A stretch of 64,000 nt of DNA, from NCBI GenBank assembly GCA_029624765.1, contig JARSSO010000029.1, positions 1 to 64,000 of the forward strand. Reading direction: 5' to 3'. The position numbers and the translations under genes are program-made. Under the pieces are notes generated by a model. That model saw only the letters and a program-made list of their open reading frames with translations, was not told the DNA's origin and did not search any database. The first letter of the stretch is position 1, and every line of letters begins with the position of its first letter. The stretch is from Candidatus Contendibacter sp. (lineage in GTDB: Bacteria > Pseudomonadota > Gammaproteobacteria > Competibacterales > Competibacteraceae). This document shows, piece by piece, positions 29,501-36,128 of this stretch.

Positions 29501-30050
29501 CGAGGGTTTCGCCGCCGATGCCGACGCCTTTGCCGACGCCCTGCCCGGTGGCTGGAGCGTGGAGCGGGCCTATCTTGACCAGATGTCCGCCAGCGATGCC
29601 AAAGCTCTGATCAAGACGCAGGTCAGCGCGGGGTCCGTCCTGCTCGGCTTCGTTGGCCACTCCGGCCCGACCCGCTGGACCTACCGTGGGTTGTTCAACA
29701 CCGGCGACGTTCCCGGTCTCGGCAACGCTGGCCGGCCGACGCTGGTTTCGCAGTGGGGCTGCTGGAACACTTACTATGTCGAGCCACGTTACAACACGCT
29801 GGCGCAAAGCTTCCTGGTGGCTGGTCCGCAGGGCGCGGCGGCGGTGTTGGGAGCCACCACGCTCACCCAGGACAACGCCGAGCGGATGCTGGGCATGGCC
29901 TTGACGCCGCTGTTGGCGCAGCCGGGCATGACCATCGGCGATGCGCTCCAGCAGGCCAAGCGCCAGGTCGCGGCCCAAAACCCGGCGGCGCGCGACATCC
30001 TGTTGGGGTGGACACTGCTGGGCGATCCCACGCAGGTGGTGACGCCGTAA
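26535..30050 (+). CDS. Exported gingipain-like cysteine protease (peptidase C25)
   Basis: A 1171-residue protein from ATG 26535 behind a GGGAGAAG site. A signal peptide covers about 1-40 (cleavage near SPAWS). Residues about 45-370 form an Asn/Ser/Thr-rich domain of unknown family. Beta-domains follow, then the C25 domain (about 840-1165). The catalytic pair is visible: His1042 in GFVGHSGP and Cys1076 in QWGCWNTY, with NGDGMPDVPIGRLPVRTATE earlier. Gingipains cleave after Arg or Lys in Porphyromonas; specificity here is unknown. No type IX secretion tail or membrane anchor is seen at the C-terminus. It is closed by a strong terminator. The 5' third is AT-richer than the rest. Confidence 0.83.
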   Translation: MYFNDRIKSAINPLIRGLMSLGGAASLALAMCLVVSPAWSRIGDTPKAWSVVDGNWITYSYNGSAVRDPINSGGSSDPSVGASPNNPVDIASGVWSGIGNKYDTCNPAVTSGECGSAASAFYYYDNNGTAGNSADDTLFLRMRVQQDPKDSQAKDFLNFHWNFLLSYLPDTPNPAPPNGPTEYKEFWLDLAGGSASNLSGGVSALRVIYENNNSNTLTTAAFGANGTGTSPPDCPRSISASNGTIVDSFIACTLSGVSGDCGGAANVARSFTRVVAVGDGTDQYYIDIQVPATSLTDNCGTYVVPTSTSSTDTRTAGNQVVFDNTTIQYAYSTSNSNQDPLQKDFIGYGGCGNDNGTTCKVTFGDPQTTPVTLSSFHTSPQGAGVLFEWSTVTEVGNLGFNLYAEAKGARTKVNAALIPSKVVNSLTRQTYSYTDGKMVGQVFWIEEVDIKGKTQSYGPFALGESYGDDSLPEPIPWNSIRAQHASARAQTQQQRLTAWKHYDYPRINFRVTQKGIYRVTYEDLAAVGVTLAGVPENKLALVNRGQPAPIYVSTKGTFGPGGWIEFYGEPSTSLYTDVNVYQLQVDSAKALRLGDDPKPPRKNENPETFYMETTTWDENREYAFYSPTADPWYNAELFAGGGQVASKTFNVPVDNYVSGAGAVTLGLNVWGGIDYRHHLDIGLNGTPLGSAVFKGIEAHSTQVDVPTGVLRQGDNQLTLTLPGDAGDPWDIVDVDRYSLTYPRAFVARNDLLSFASAGKQFQIRGLNNPSVVVHRQESNGQWVRLREITVSSANPYTATFSGTGQTARYVVAGATRKPEIEVASSDLTLTLDPAQLLIIAHPDFISGLQSLVTRRQAQYQVKLADVDAVYDQFGDGTVDPTAIQRYIRHAVEKLGTQYVLLVGGDSYDYKNYLGLGSMSFIPSLYAPTDEIVRYAPVDPLLADLNGDGMPDVPIGRLPVRTATELQTLLTKIWQYETKSYVKTAVLAADEGFAADADAFADALPGGWSVERAYLDQMSASDAKALIKTQVSAGSVLLGFVGHSGPTRWTYRGLFNTGDVPGLGNAGRPTLVSQWGCWNTYYVEPRYNTLAQSFLVAGPQGAAAVLGATTLTQDNAERMLGMALTPLLAQPGMTIGDALQQAKRQVAAQNPAARDILLGWTLLGDPTQVVTP

Positions 30051-30079
30051 TCCAGCGCCGGCCTTGCGCCGAGTGATGA

Positions 30080-30111
30080 GCGGGCCGGTGGCGATACCGG
30101 CCCGCTTTTTT
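30080..30111 (+). terminator. Strong rho-independent terminator
   Basis: A perfect 10-bp stem GCGGGCCGGT / ACCGGCCCGC with the loop GGCGAT, followed by six T residues. It separates the C25 protease gene from the lasso cyclase gene. Confidence 0.92.
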
Positions 30112-30134
30112 GGGAGCGACGCCAAAACAATGCC

Positions 30135-32018
30135 ATGAGCGCCTTCGTAGCCGTCTTCAACCGCGACGGGAGGCCGGTCGAGGCCGAGGTGATCGAACAA
30201 ATGCTCGACGCGACGCCGGAGTATGCCGTTCATGGCCAAAGCCGTTGGGTGGACCGCCAAGTCGGTTTGGGACGTCAGCATTTCTGGGTGTTGCCGGAAG
30301 AGGTCGGCGAGGTTCAGCCGTTGTTCGACCCGGACAGCGGTTGCGTCCTGGTCGCGGACGTCCGGCTGGACAATCGGGGCGAACTGGCCCAGGCGCTCGG
30401 GCTGCGGAACAACCCCGCGCCGCCGTTGACGGACAGTGGCCTGTTGTTCGCCGCCTATCGGCGTTGGGGCGCTGGTTGCGCCGGGCGCCTGCTGGGGGAT
30501 TTCGCCTTCGCGGTCTGGGATCCACGCCCACGCACCCTGTTCGCGGCGCGCGATCCGATGGGCAGCCGGGGACTGAGTTATTTCGTCACCGATGCGGTGG
30601 CACTGCTGGCTTCCAGCGTCGAGCACTTGCTGGCGCACCCAATGGTGGTTCCACGCATCAATGAGGCCAAGGTCGCGGAATATTTGGCGGTCGAGTGGTC
30701 CAACCAGGAAGAAACGTTTTTCCAAGACGTGTATGACCTGCCGCCGGGGCACTGGTTGATGATTTCGCCCGAACGGATCGAACGCCGGGAGTATTGCGAT
30801 CTGCTGCCACGCGCGCCGATCCGCTATCGAGACCCCGCGGCCTACGCCGATCGTTTTCGGGAATTGGTGACCGAGGCGGTGCGGTGCCGGCTCCGGGCGA
30901 CGGGTCGGATTGGCGTCTCGCTCAGCGGCGGTCTCGATTCCACGTTTCTCGCCGCCGTCGCCGCCCGGTTGATCACCGACCGACCCGCCGCGCCTGATTT
31001 GACCGGCTACTCGTATGCGTTCGAGCGGCATGTCGAATGCGACGAACGGCAATATATTGAACCGCTCGTCGCTCGGCTTGGAATCAAATCCAGGTATGTC
31101 TGGTGCGATGATTTATGGACGTTTCGCGAGATCGACCGCTGGCCGGTTTATCGGGATTTCATTTTTTGGGATGCTTATGCCTGGCTCCCTCAGGCAGTGC
31201 GGGAAGCCGCTCACCGGGATGATTGTCGGGTGTTGCTGGGCGGCTATTACGGGGATTCGTTGATGGCCGGGGAGTGGGCATGGACGAGTACGCTGCTGGC
31301 CGAAGGGCGGATTGCCGGCTTGCTGCGCGAGCTTTGGGTGGCGCGGCGCGAATTGGACTGGCGGGCGGAGGCGCTGAATGCGCTTCGACCTTGGACACCG
31401 GGGTGGTTCCGGCGAACCTGGCGCGCGATGAGGAGCGGGCGGCGGGGTATGGCTTGCCACGGTCTCGCGCCGGCGTTGGCCAAACGGGTGAATCTGGAAG
31501 CTCGCCGGGCCAGCTACGAGCGCCAGGCCGCTAGCGTCCCGCCCACGATCCGGAGATTCTATCGTTCCCTGTGGACGAATCTCCCCGCTCAGGGGGTCGC
31601 CAGCGTGCAGCGCCAATACAACCGGCTTGGGATGGAATTGCTGTCTCCCTACGCGGATCGCCGGTTGGTGGAATTCGTGCTGGCGATTCCCGCGGACCGG
31701 CTTGGAAAGCCAGGATCGGGGCGCAACCGGTGGCTTCAGCGGGAGGCCATGCGAGGGCTGGCGCCGGAACTGGTTCGGTTGAGGCCGCGAAAAACCACGT
31801 TCTATCCGTTGATGCGCGAGGGACTGTTCGAGAAGGAATGCGCGACGGTAGCCGAGCTTTTGCAAAACCCGCGCATGGTCGCGTTAGGTTACGTGGACGG
31901 AGCATGGTTCGCCAGGCGCCCACCGACGGCGGCGCTGGCCGAGGGTGAAGTATTGTTTCTATGGCTATGTCTGAGCCTTGAGCTTTGGCTGCGGCGCTAC
32001 GGTTTATCGAGAACTTGA
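30135..32018 (+). CDS. Asparagine-synthetase-like lasso peptide cyclase
   Basis: A 627-residue protein from ATG 30135 (MSAFVAVFNRDGRPVEAEVI). The N-terminal glutaminase-like domain (about 1-200) lacks the catalytic Cys at position 2 (Ser instead) but keeps LLGDFAFAVWD. The C-terminal synthetase domain has the ATP-binding SGGLDS (264-269) and LLGGYYGDSLMAGEW. Loss of the glutaminase Cys fits lasso cyclases, which adenylate an Asp/Glu side chain and close the macrolactam. The next gene encodes a lasso precursor 36 bases downstream, which strongly supports that role over asparagine synthesis. Confidence 0.85.
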   Translation: MSAFVAVFNRDGRPVEAEVIEQMLDATPEYAVHGQSRWVDRQVGLGRQHFWVLPEEVGEVQPLFDPDSGCVLVADVRLDNRGELAQALGLRNNPAPPLTDSGLLFAAYRRWGAGCAGRLLGDFAFAVWDPRPRTLFAARDPMGSRGLSYFVTDAVALLASSVEHLLAHPMVVPRINEAKVAEYLAVEWSNQEETFFQDVYDLPPGHWLMISPERIERREYCDLLPRAPIRYRDPAAYADRFRELVTEAVRCRLRATGRIGVSLSGGLDSTFLAAVAARLITDRPAAPDLTGYSYAFERHVECDERQYIEPLVARLGIKSRYVWCDDLWTFREIDRWPVYRDFIFWDAYAWLPQAVREAAHRDDCRVLLGGYYGDSLMAGEWAWTSTLLAEGRIAGLLRELWVARRELDWRAEALNALRPWTPGWFRRTWRAMRSGRRGMACHGLAPALAKRVNLEARRASYERQAASVPPTIRRFYRSLWTNLPAQGVASVQRQYNRLGMELLSPYADRRLVEFVLAIPADRLGKPGSGRNRWLQREAMRGLAPELVRLRPRKTTFYPLMREGLFEKECATVAELLQNPRMVALGYVDGAWFARRPPTAALAEGEVLFLWLCLSLELWLRRYGLSRT

Positions 32019-32054
32019 ATTTTTGAATAGCCGAGATTTTTCACGAGGTACATG

Positions 32055-32258
32055 ATGAAAACGAGCAACGATCTTCCCATCCCGGCGCAAGGCCAGGCCA
32101 GAATTTTGGTTGGGCGAGCCGAAGCCCAAGCCGTTATCGGAACCAGGAGAAAATACAGCCCGCCGTCGCTGATCTACTACGGGGAAATACGCAGTTTGAC
32201 TTTGGGTCCTAGCGCGGGAATTGGGGAGAGTGGTACGGCGGGTTCAATGAAGGCCTAG
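32055..32258 (+). CDS. Lasso peptide precursor
   Basis: A 67-residue peptide. ATG 32055 is preferred over ATG 32052 because GAGG (32045-32048) is 6 bases away. The leader carries all conserved lasso positions: Y34, P37, L39, G43 and T49, at -17, -14, -12, -8 and -2 relative to core Gly51. The predicted core is GPSAGIGESGTAGSMKA (17 residues). Gly1 and Glu8 would form an 8-residue macrolactam ring. The first 30 leader residues are unusually long and low in conservation. It lies directly after the cyclase gene. Core boundary and ring size are predictions. Confidence 0.8.
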   Translation: MKTSNDLPIPAQGQARILVGRAEAQAVIGTRRKYSPPSLIYYGEIRSLTLGPSAGIGESGTAGSMKA

Positions 32259-32373
32259 CTGATGAAAAGTCTTGGCGAGATCGCGCGGTTCACGGTGAAT
32301 TGGTGAATGAGTGCTCGCCCGTGCGCAATCCGCGTGCAAGCTTGGAACCGCCTCCAGCGATCCCAGTGTTAAA
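32259..32373. other. Gap after the lasso precursor; short orphan frame
   Basis: 115 bases. A 14-codon frame starts at ATG 32262 (MKSLGEIARFTVNW) and stops. It sits where the next biosynthesis gene, such as the leader-binding B1 protein, would be expected. It could be the stub of a gene lost when the Rpn gene arrived, but the fragment is too short to identify. Confidence 0.3.
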
Positions 32374-33225
32374 ATGCCCGCCATGGGCCAGAAAGACATC
32401 GTTTCCAAGACCATTCTCAAGCGCCTCCTACTGGATATGGCAGTCTATCTGTTCCGGCTGGATCTGATCGACGCCGAGCTGCTCGCCACCGAGGAACAGC
32501 GGATCGAGGACCGCCGCGCCGATCTGGTCGCCAGGGTCACGCCCGCCCAAGGCGACCCGTTCGTCCTGCATCTGGAAATTCAGAACGCCAACGACGGTCA
32601 AATGCCGGTGCGGATGTTGCGCTACCTGACCGACATCCATCTGGCCTATCCAGGCGACCGCGTGCATCAATGCCTGGTCTACATCGGCGCCGAGCGGTTC
32701 ACCATGGACAAGGGCCTGGACAGCCCGCAACTGCGCTACCGCTATGACACGGTCGACATGCGGACCATCGACTACCGCACCCTGTACGCCAGCGACCGGC
32801 CGGAAGCCCTGGTGCTGGCGATTCTGGGTGATTTCGGTGACGACAACCCACAAACGGTAGTGATGCGCCTGGTGGAGAAACTGCGTCGGCTGACCAACCC
32901 CGACGAAGGCCGGCTGCGCGAATACCTGTCCATGCTGGAGATTCTGGCGGACAACCGCCATCTGACCATCCCTATTCAGGAGGTTTACGCCATGCTGCAA
33001 ATCAACATCGAACGCCTGCCCAGCTATCAGAAGGGCATGGAAAAGGGCTTGGAAAAGGGCATGGAAAAGGGCTTGGAAAAGGGCATGGAAAAGGGCATGG
33101 AAGAAGGCGCGCATCGCAAGGCCCTGGCGGTGGCCGAGGCGCTCCTGGCCATGAATTTTTCACCGGAACAAGTTGCCGCCATCACGCAACTGCCCTTGGC
33201 GGAAATTCCACGGAAAGAACGGTGA
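32374..33225 (+). CDS. Rpn-family PD-(D/E)XK nuclease / transposase-like protein
   Basis: A 283-residue protein from ATG 32374; ATG 32383 is also possible. The N-terminal PD-(D/E)XK core is visible as RRADLVARV (D50) and FVLHLEIQNAN (E68, Q70). The C-terminal region contains a KGMEKGLEKG repeat (about 219-245), a frequent feature of this family, and a helical tail. Rpn proteins promote recA-independent recombination in E. coli and behave as mobile, repeatedly copied genes. It separates the lasso precursor from downstream genes. Confidence 0.83.
   Translation: MPAMGQKDIVSKTILKRLLLDMAVYLFRLDLIDAELLATEEQRIEDRRADLVARVTPAQGDPFVLHLEIQNANDGQMPVRMLRYLTDIHLAYPGDRVHQCLVYIGAERFTMDKGLDSPQLRYRYDTVDMRTIDYRTLYASDRPEALVLAILGDFGDDNPQTVVMRLVEKLRRLTNPDEGRLREYLSMLEILADNRHLTIPIQEVYAMLQINIERLPSYQKGMEKGLEKGMEKGLEKGMEKGMEEGAHRKALAVAEALLAMNFSPEQVAAITQLPLAEIPRKER
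33031..33108 (+). repeat. Tandem 12/24-bp coding repeat in the Rpn gene
   Basis: Units of AAGGGCATGGAA and AAGGGCTTGGAA repeat about six times, encoding (KGMEKGLE)n. Such repeats expand and contract easily and would change the length of a charged helical linker. Confidence 0.8.
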
Positions 33226-33360
33226 GCGGATGGGCCGCTGGGACGATGCTTGCGCGCCGCCATCGTCTGGTCGATCCGCGTTCACGGACCGTTCCCTGAC
33301 CGCGCCTCTCGATTGAGGGTTTCGACGCAACGGCGCCCCTGCCCTAAGGACCGCCCAGCC

Positions 33361-34587
33361 ATGCCCCGCGCCTGGCGCGATTTTCCCGACTACTGGCGTC
33401 GCCTGCGCGAGGCGCTGGTGAATCCGCGTGTCGATGACCAGGCGCTGGAAGCGGCGCTGCGCGAGGCGCGGGCGCGGCAACCGTTACCGGTACTTTGGTT
33501 GATCGGCAAAACCCAGGCCGGTAAAACTTCGATCATCCGCGCCCTGACCGGCAGCGAAACCGCTGAAATCGGCAATGGATTCCAGCCCTGCACCCGCACC
33601 GCCCGGTTCTACGATTTTCCGCCCGAGGCTCCGGTAGCGCGCTTTCTCGACACGCGCGGCTTGGGCGAGGTGGCCTACGATCCCGCCGACGATATTCGCT
33701 ACTGCGAATCGCAAGCCCATCTGCTGCTGGGAGTGATGAAGGCGACCGATATTCGCCAGGACGCCGTGTTCGACGTGCTGCGCGCGGTGTGCCGCCGCCA
33801 TCCCGAATGGCCGGTGCTGATCGCCCAGACCGGTCTGCACGAGGCGTATCCACCCGGTGGCGAGCACCTGCTGCCCTATCCCTACGACCGTGAACCGTGG
33901 CCACCGCAGGCGCCCGTCGATCTGACCCGCGCCCTGCGTGCGCAACGGGACCGGCTGGGGGTGTTGCCCGACGCGGCCCCGGCACGCTGGATTCCCGTCG
34001 ATCTGACCGTGCCGGAAGACGGCTACGAACCGGTCGATTACGGCTTGGACGCGCTGTGGCACGCGATTGAAGCCGTCTCGACCCTGGGCTTGCAAGCAAT
34101 GCTGCGGGGCGACGCCGGAATTCGCGACGTCTACGACCGCGCCGCCCATCCCCATATCGTCGGTCATGCTCTGGCCGCCGCTGGCGTGGGCGCGTTGCCG
34201 CTGGTGGACTTGGTCGGCGTGCCGACGGTGCAGGCTAATTTGCTGCGTGTGCTGGCCAAATTGTACAAGCAGGACTGGAATGCACGGATGGCGTCCGAAT
34301 TTCTCAGCCTGCTTGGGACAGGCATCGGCATCGGCTACGTGGCGCGGACGGTCGGCCGGGAATTGATTAAGTTCGTGCCCTGGTTGGGGCAGACGGCCGG
34401 CGCGGTCTGGGGCGCGACCGCCAGCGGCGCGACGACCTATGCCCTCGGCAAAGCCGCCAGCTACTACTTCGCCAACCGCCGGCAACACCGTCTGGTGGAT
34501 ACCGAGACGCTGCGCCGGATTTACGCCGAGGCACTGGCTAGCGGTGCGAATCTTTTGAAGAACCCGCCGGAGGAGAATCGGTCGTGA
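33361..34587 (+). CDS. Dynamin/Era-like GTPase with DUF697-like C-terminus
   Basis: A 408-residue protein from ATG 33361. P-loop GKTQAGKT (49-56), G3 DTRG (97-100). The G4 motif is atypical (LIAQTGLHE in place of NKxD). The C-terminal part has Gly/Ala-rich hydrophobic segments (HALAAAGVGALPLVDLVGVP, FLSLLGTGIGIGYVART) like DUF697, suggesting membrane association. It overlaps the next GTPase gene by four bases, so the two GTPases are coupled and probably form a pair. The cellular role is unknown. Confidence 0.78.
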   Translation: MPRAWRDFPDYWRRLREALVNPRVDDQALEAALREARARQPLPVLWLIGKTQAGKTSIIRALTGSETAEIGNGFQPCTRTARFYDFPPEAPVARFLDTRGLGEVAYDPADDIRYCESQAHLLLGVMKATDIRQDAVFDVLRAVCRRHPEWPVLIAQTGLHEAYPPGGEHLLPYPYDREPWPPQAPVDLTRALRAQRDRLGVLPDAAPARWIPVDLTVPEDGYEPVDYGLDALWHAIEAVSTLGLQAMLRGDAGIRDVYDRAAHPHIVGHALAAAGVGALPLVDLVGVPTVQANLLRVLAKLYKQDWNARMASEFLSLLGTGIGIGYVARTVGRELIKFVPWLGQTAGAVWGATASGATTYALGKAASYYFANRRQHRLVDTETLRRIYAEALASGANLLKNPPEENRS

Positions 34588-36104
34588 AAGCCCTGTTCAA
34601 CCGGCTGGGCCGCCTGCGCATGCTGGCGCTGCTGCTGTGGGCGCTGCCGGTCGCCGCGCTGCTGCCGCTGGGGTTGTTCTGGCTGTGGCGGGCGGAGGCT
34701 TTATCCTGGTGGCTGCTGGCCCTGGTGCTGTGCAGCGGGGCCGGTTATGGCTTGCAACGCTGGTTGCTACAACGCGACCGGCAATTGCTGGTCGGCGCGG
34801 CGACCGGTCCCGATCCGGGCTGGCCGCCGAAAGCGGATGGGGCCTGGGTGGCGGTGGAACGCCTGGCGGAGGAAGCGAAGCCGGAGGATTGGCCGCTGGA
34901 CGACGGTGGCCGACTGTGGACGCTGGGCCGGAACGCCTTGGACGCCGTCGCTCGTTACTATCACCCGAAGCAGGAGCGGCCCCTGCTGGAATTGACCGTG
35001 CCGCACACCCTGCTGATCATCGAGCGAGCCAGCCGCGACCTGCGCGCCATGATCACCGATCACCTTCCCCTGAGTAACCGCCTGACCCTCGGCGACTTGG
35101 CGCGCGCCTGGGGTTGGAAGGATGCGGCCGAACGATGGTTGAACGTCTATCGCGCCGGACGACTGGTGATCAATCCGGCCGACGCGCTACTGAGCGAGGT
35201 TTGGGGCCATTTGCGCGGCCGGGCCTATGGCGCGGCCTGGACCGAGCTACACCGTTGGCTGCTGCGCGAATACGTTCGCAAGGTCGGTTATTACGCCATC
35301 GAGCTGTACAGCGGGCGGCTGACGCTGACCGGCGGCGAGCCGGCCGCCGTCCCGACGCCGGCTTCCCGGCGCGACCTGAAACGGGCCGCCGATCACGCCG
35401 CGCCGGTGGGCGAGCCGCTGCGGATCGTGGTGCTGGGCCGGGCCAACGCCGGCAAGTCGAGTTTGATCAACGCCTTGTTCGGCCAACTGACCGCCGCGAC
35501 CGACGTGCTGCCGGACACGACGACGGGCTTGACGCCGTACCGACTGGAGCACGAGGGTTTGACCGCCGCGCTGATTTTCGACACGCCGGGCTGCGATACC
35601 GAACGGCTCGGCAACAAGGCGTTGAAGAAGATCGTGTTGGACGCCGATTTGCTCCTGTGGGTCTGCGCCGCGCATCGGCCCGACCGGCGGGCGGAACGGG
35701 AAATCCTGGACGCCGTGCGTGGCTGGCGGGCCGAACGACTGGAGCGCCGCCCGCCGCCGTTGCTGGTCGCGGTCAGCCACATCGACCAGTTGCGCCCGCC
35801 GCGCGAGTGGCAGCCGCCTTACGACCTGCGGGATCCGCAAAGCGGGAAAGCGACCAATATCCGCGCGGCAGTGGCAACTGTGGCGGCGGACCTGGCGATT
35901 CCCGTCGTCGCCGTCATCCCGGTCTGTCTGGCCGAAGGGCGGATTTACAACGTGGATGACGTGCTGTGGGTGGCGATTCTGGAACACCAGGACGAGGCGG
36001 ATAAGGTTCGGTTCCTGCGCTGTCTGGAGGAGCGAAAACGGGCCGAGAACTGGACATTGCTGCGCCGGCAACTGGCGAACGCTGGACGGTGGTTGCTGGG
36101 ATGA
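34584..36104 (+). CDS. Membrane-anchored GTPase
   Basis: A 506-residue protein starting at GTG 34584, inside the previous stop (GTGA). Two N-terminal membrane helices (about 11-33 and 40-58) are followed by a helical region. The GTPase domain starts near residue 278: P-loop GRANAGKSS (285-293), G2 in DTTTGLTPY, G3 DTPG and G4 SHID. The helical region before the G domain resembles other YkfA/YeeP-type GTPases. It probably works with the coupled upstream GTPase at the inner membrane. Confidence 0.78.
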   Translation: MKALFNRLGRLRMLALLLWALPVAALLPLGLFWLWRAEALSWWLLALVLCSGAGYGLQRWLLQRDRQLLVGAATGPDPGWPPKADGAWVAVERLAEEAKPEDWPLDDGGRLWTLGRNALDAVARYYHPKQERPLLELTVPHTLLIIERASRDLRAMITDHLPLSNRLTLGDLARAWGWKDAAERWLNVYRAGRLVINPADALLSEVWGHLRGRAYGAAWTELHRWLLREYVRKVGYYAIELYSGRLTLTGGEPAAVPTPASRRDLKRAADHAAPVGEPLRIVVLGRANAGKSSLINALFGQLTAATDVLPDTTTGLTPYRLEHEGLTAALIFDTPGCDTERLGNKALKKIVLDADLLLWVCAAHRPDRRAEREILDAVRGWRAERLERRPPPLLVAVSHIDQLRPPREWQPPYDLRDPQSGKATNIRAAVATVAADLAIPVVAVIPVCLAEGRIYNVDDVLWVAILEHQDEADKVRFLRCLEERKRAENWTLLRRQLANAGRWLLG

Positions 36105-36128
36105 AGCTTCGACCTGACAGCGGCGACC

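Noticed and set aside
29076..31052. Minus-strand frame of 658 codons
   Set aside because: It is antisense to the C25 protease and lasso cyclase and crosses the strong terminator.
30135..32018. Asparagine synthetase (asnB)
   Set aside because: The glutaminase Cys2 is absent and a lasso precursor follows, so lasso cyclase is the better call.
33031..33108. Possible CRISPR-like array
   Set aside because: It is a continuous in-frame coding repeat without spacers.
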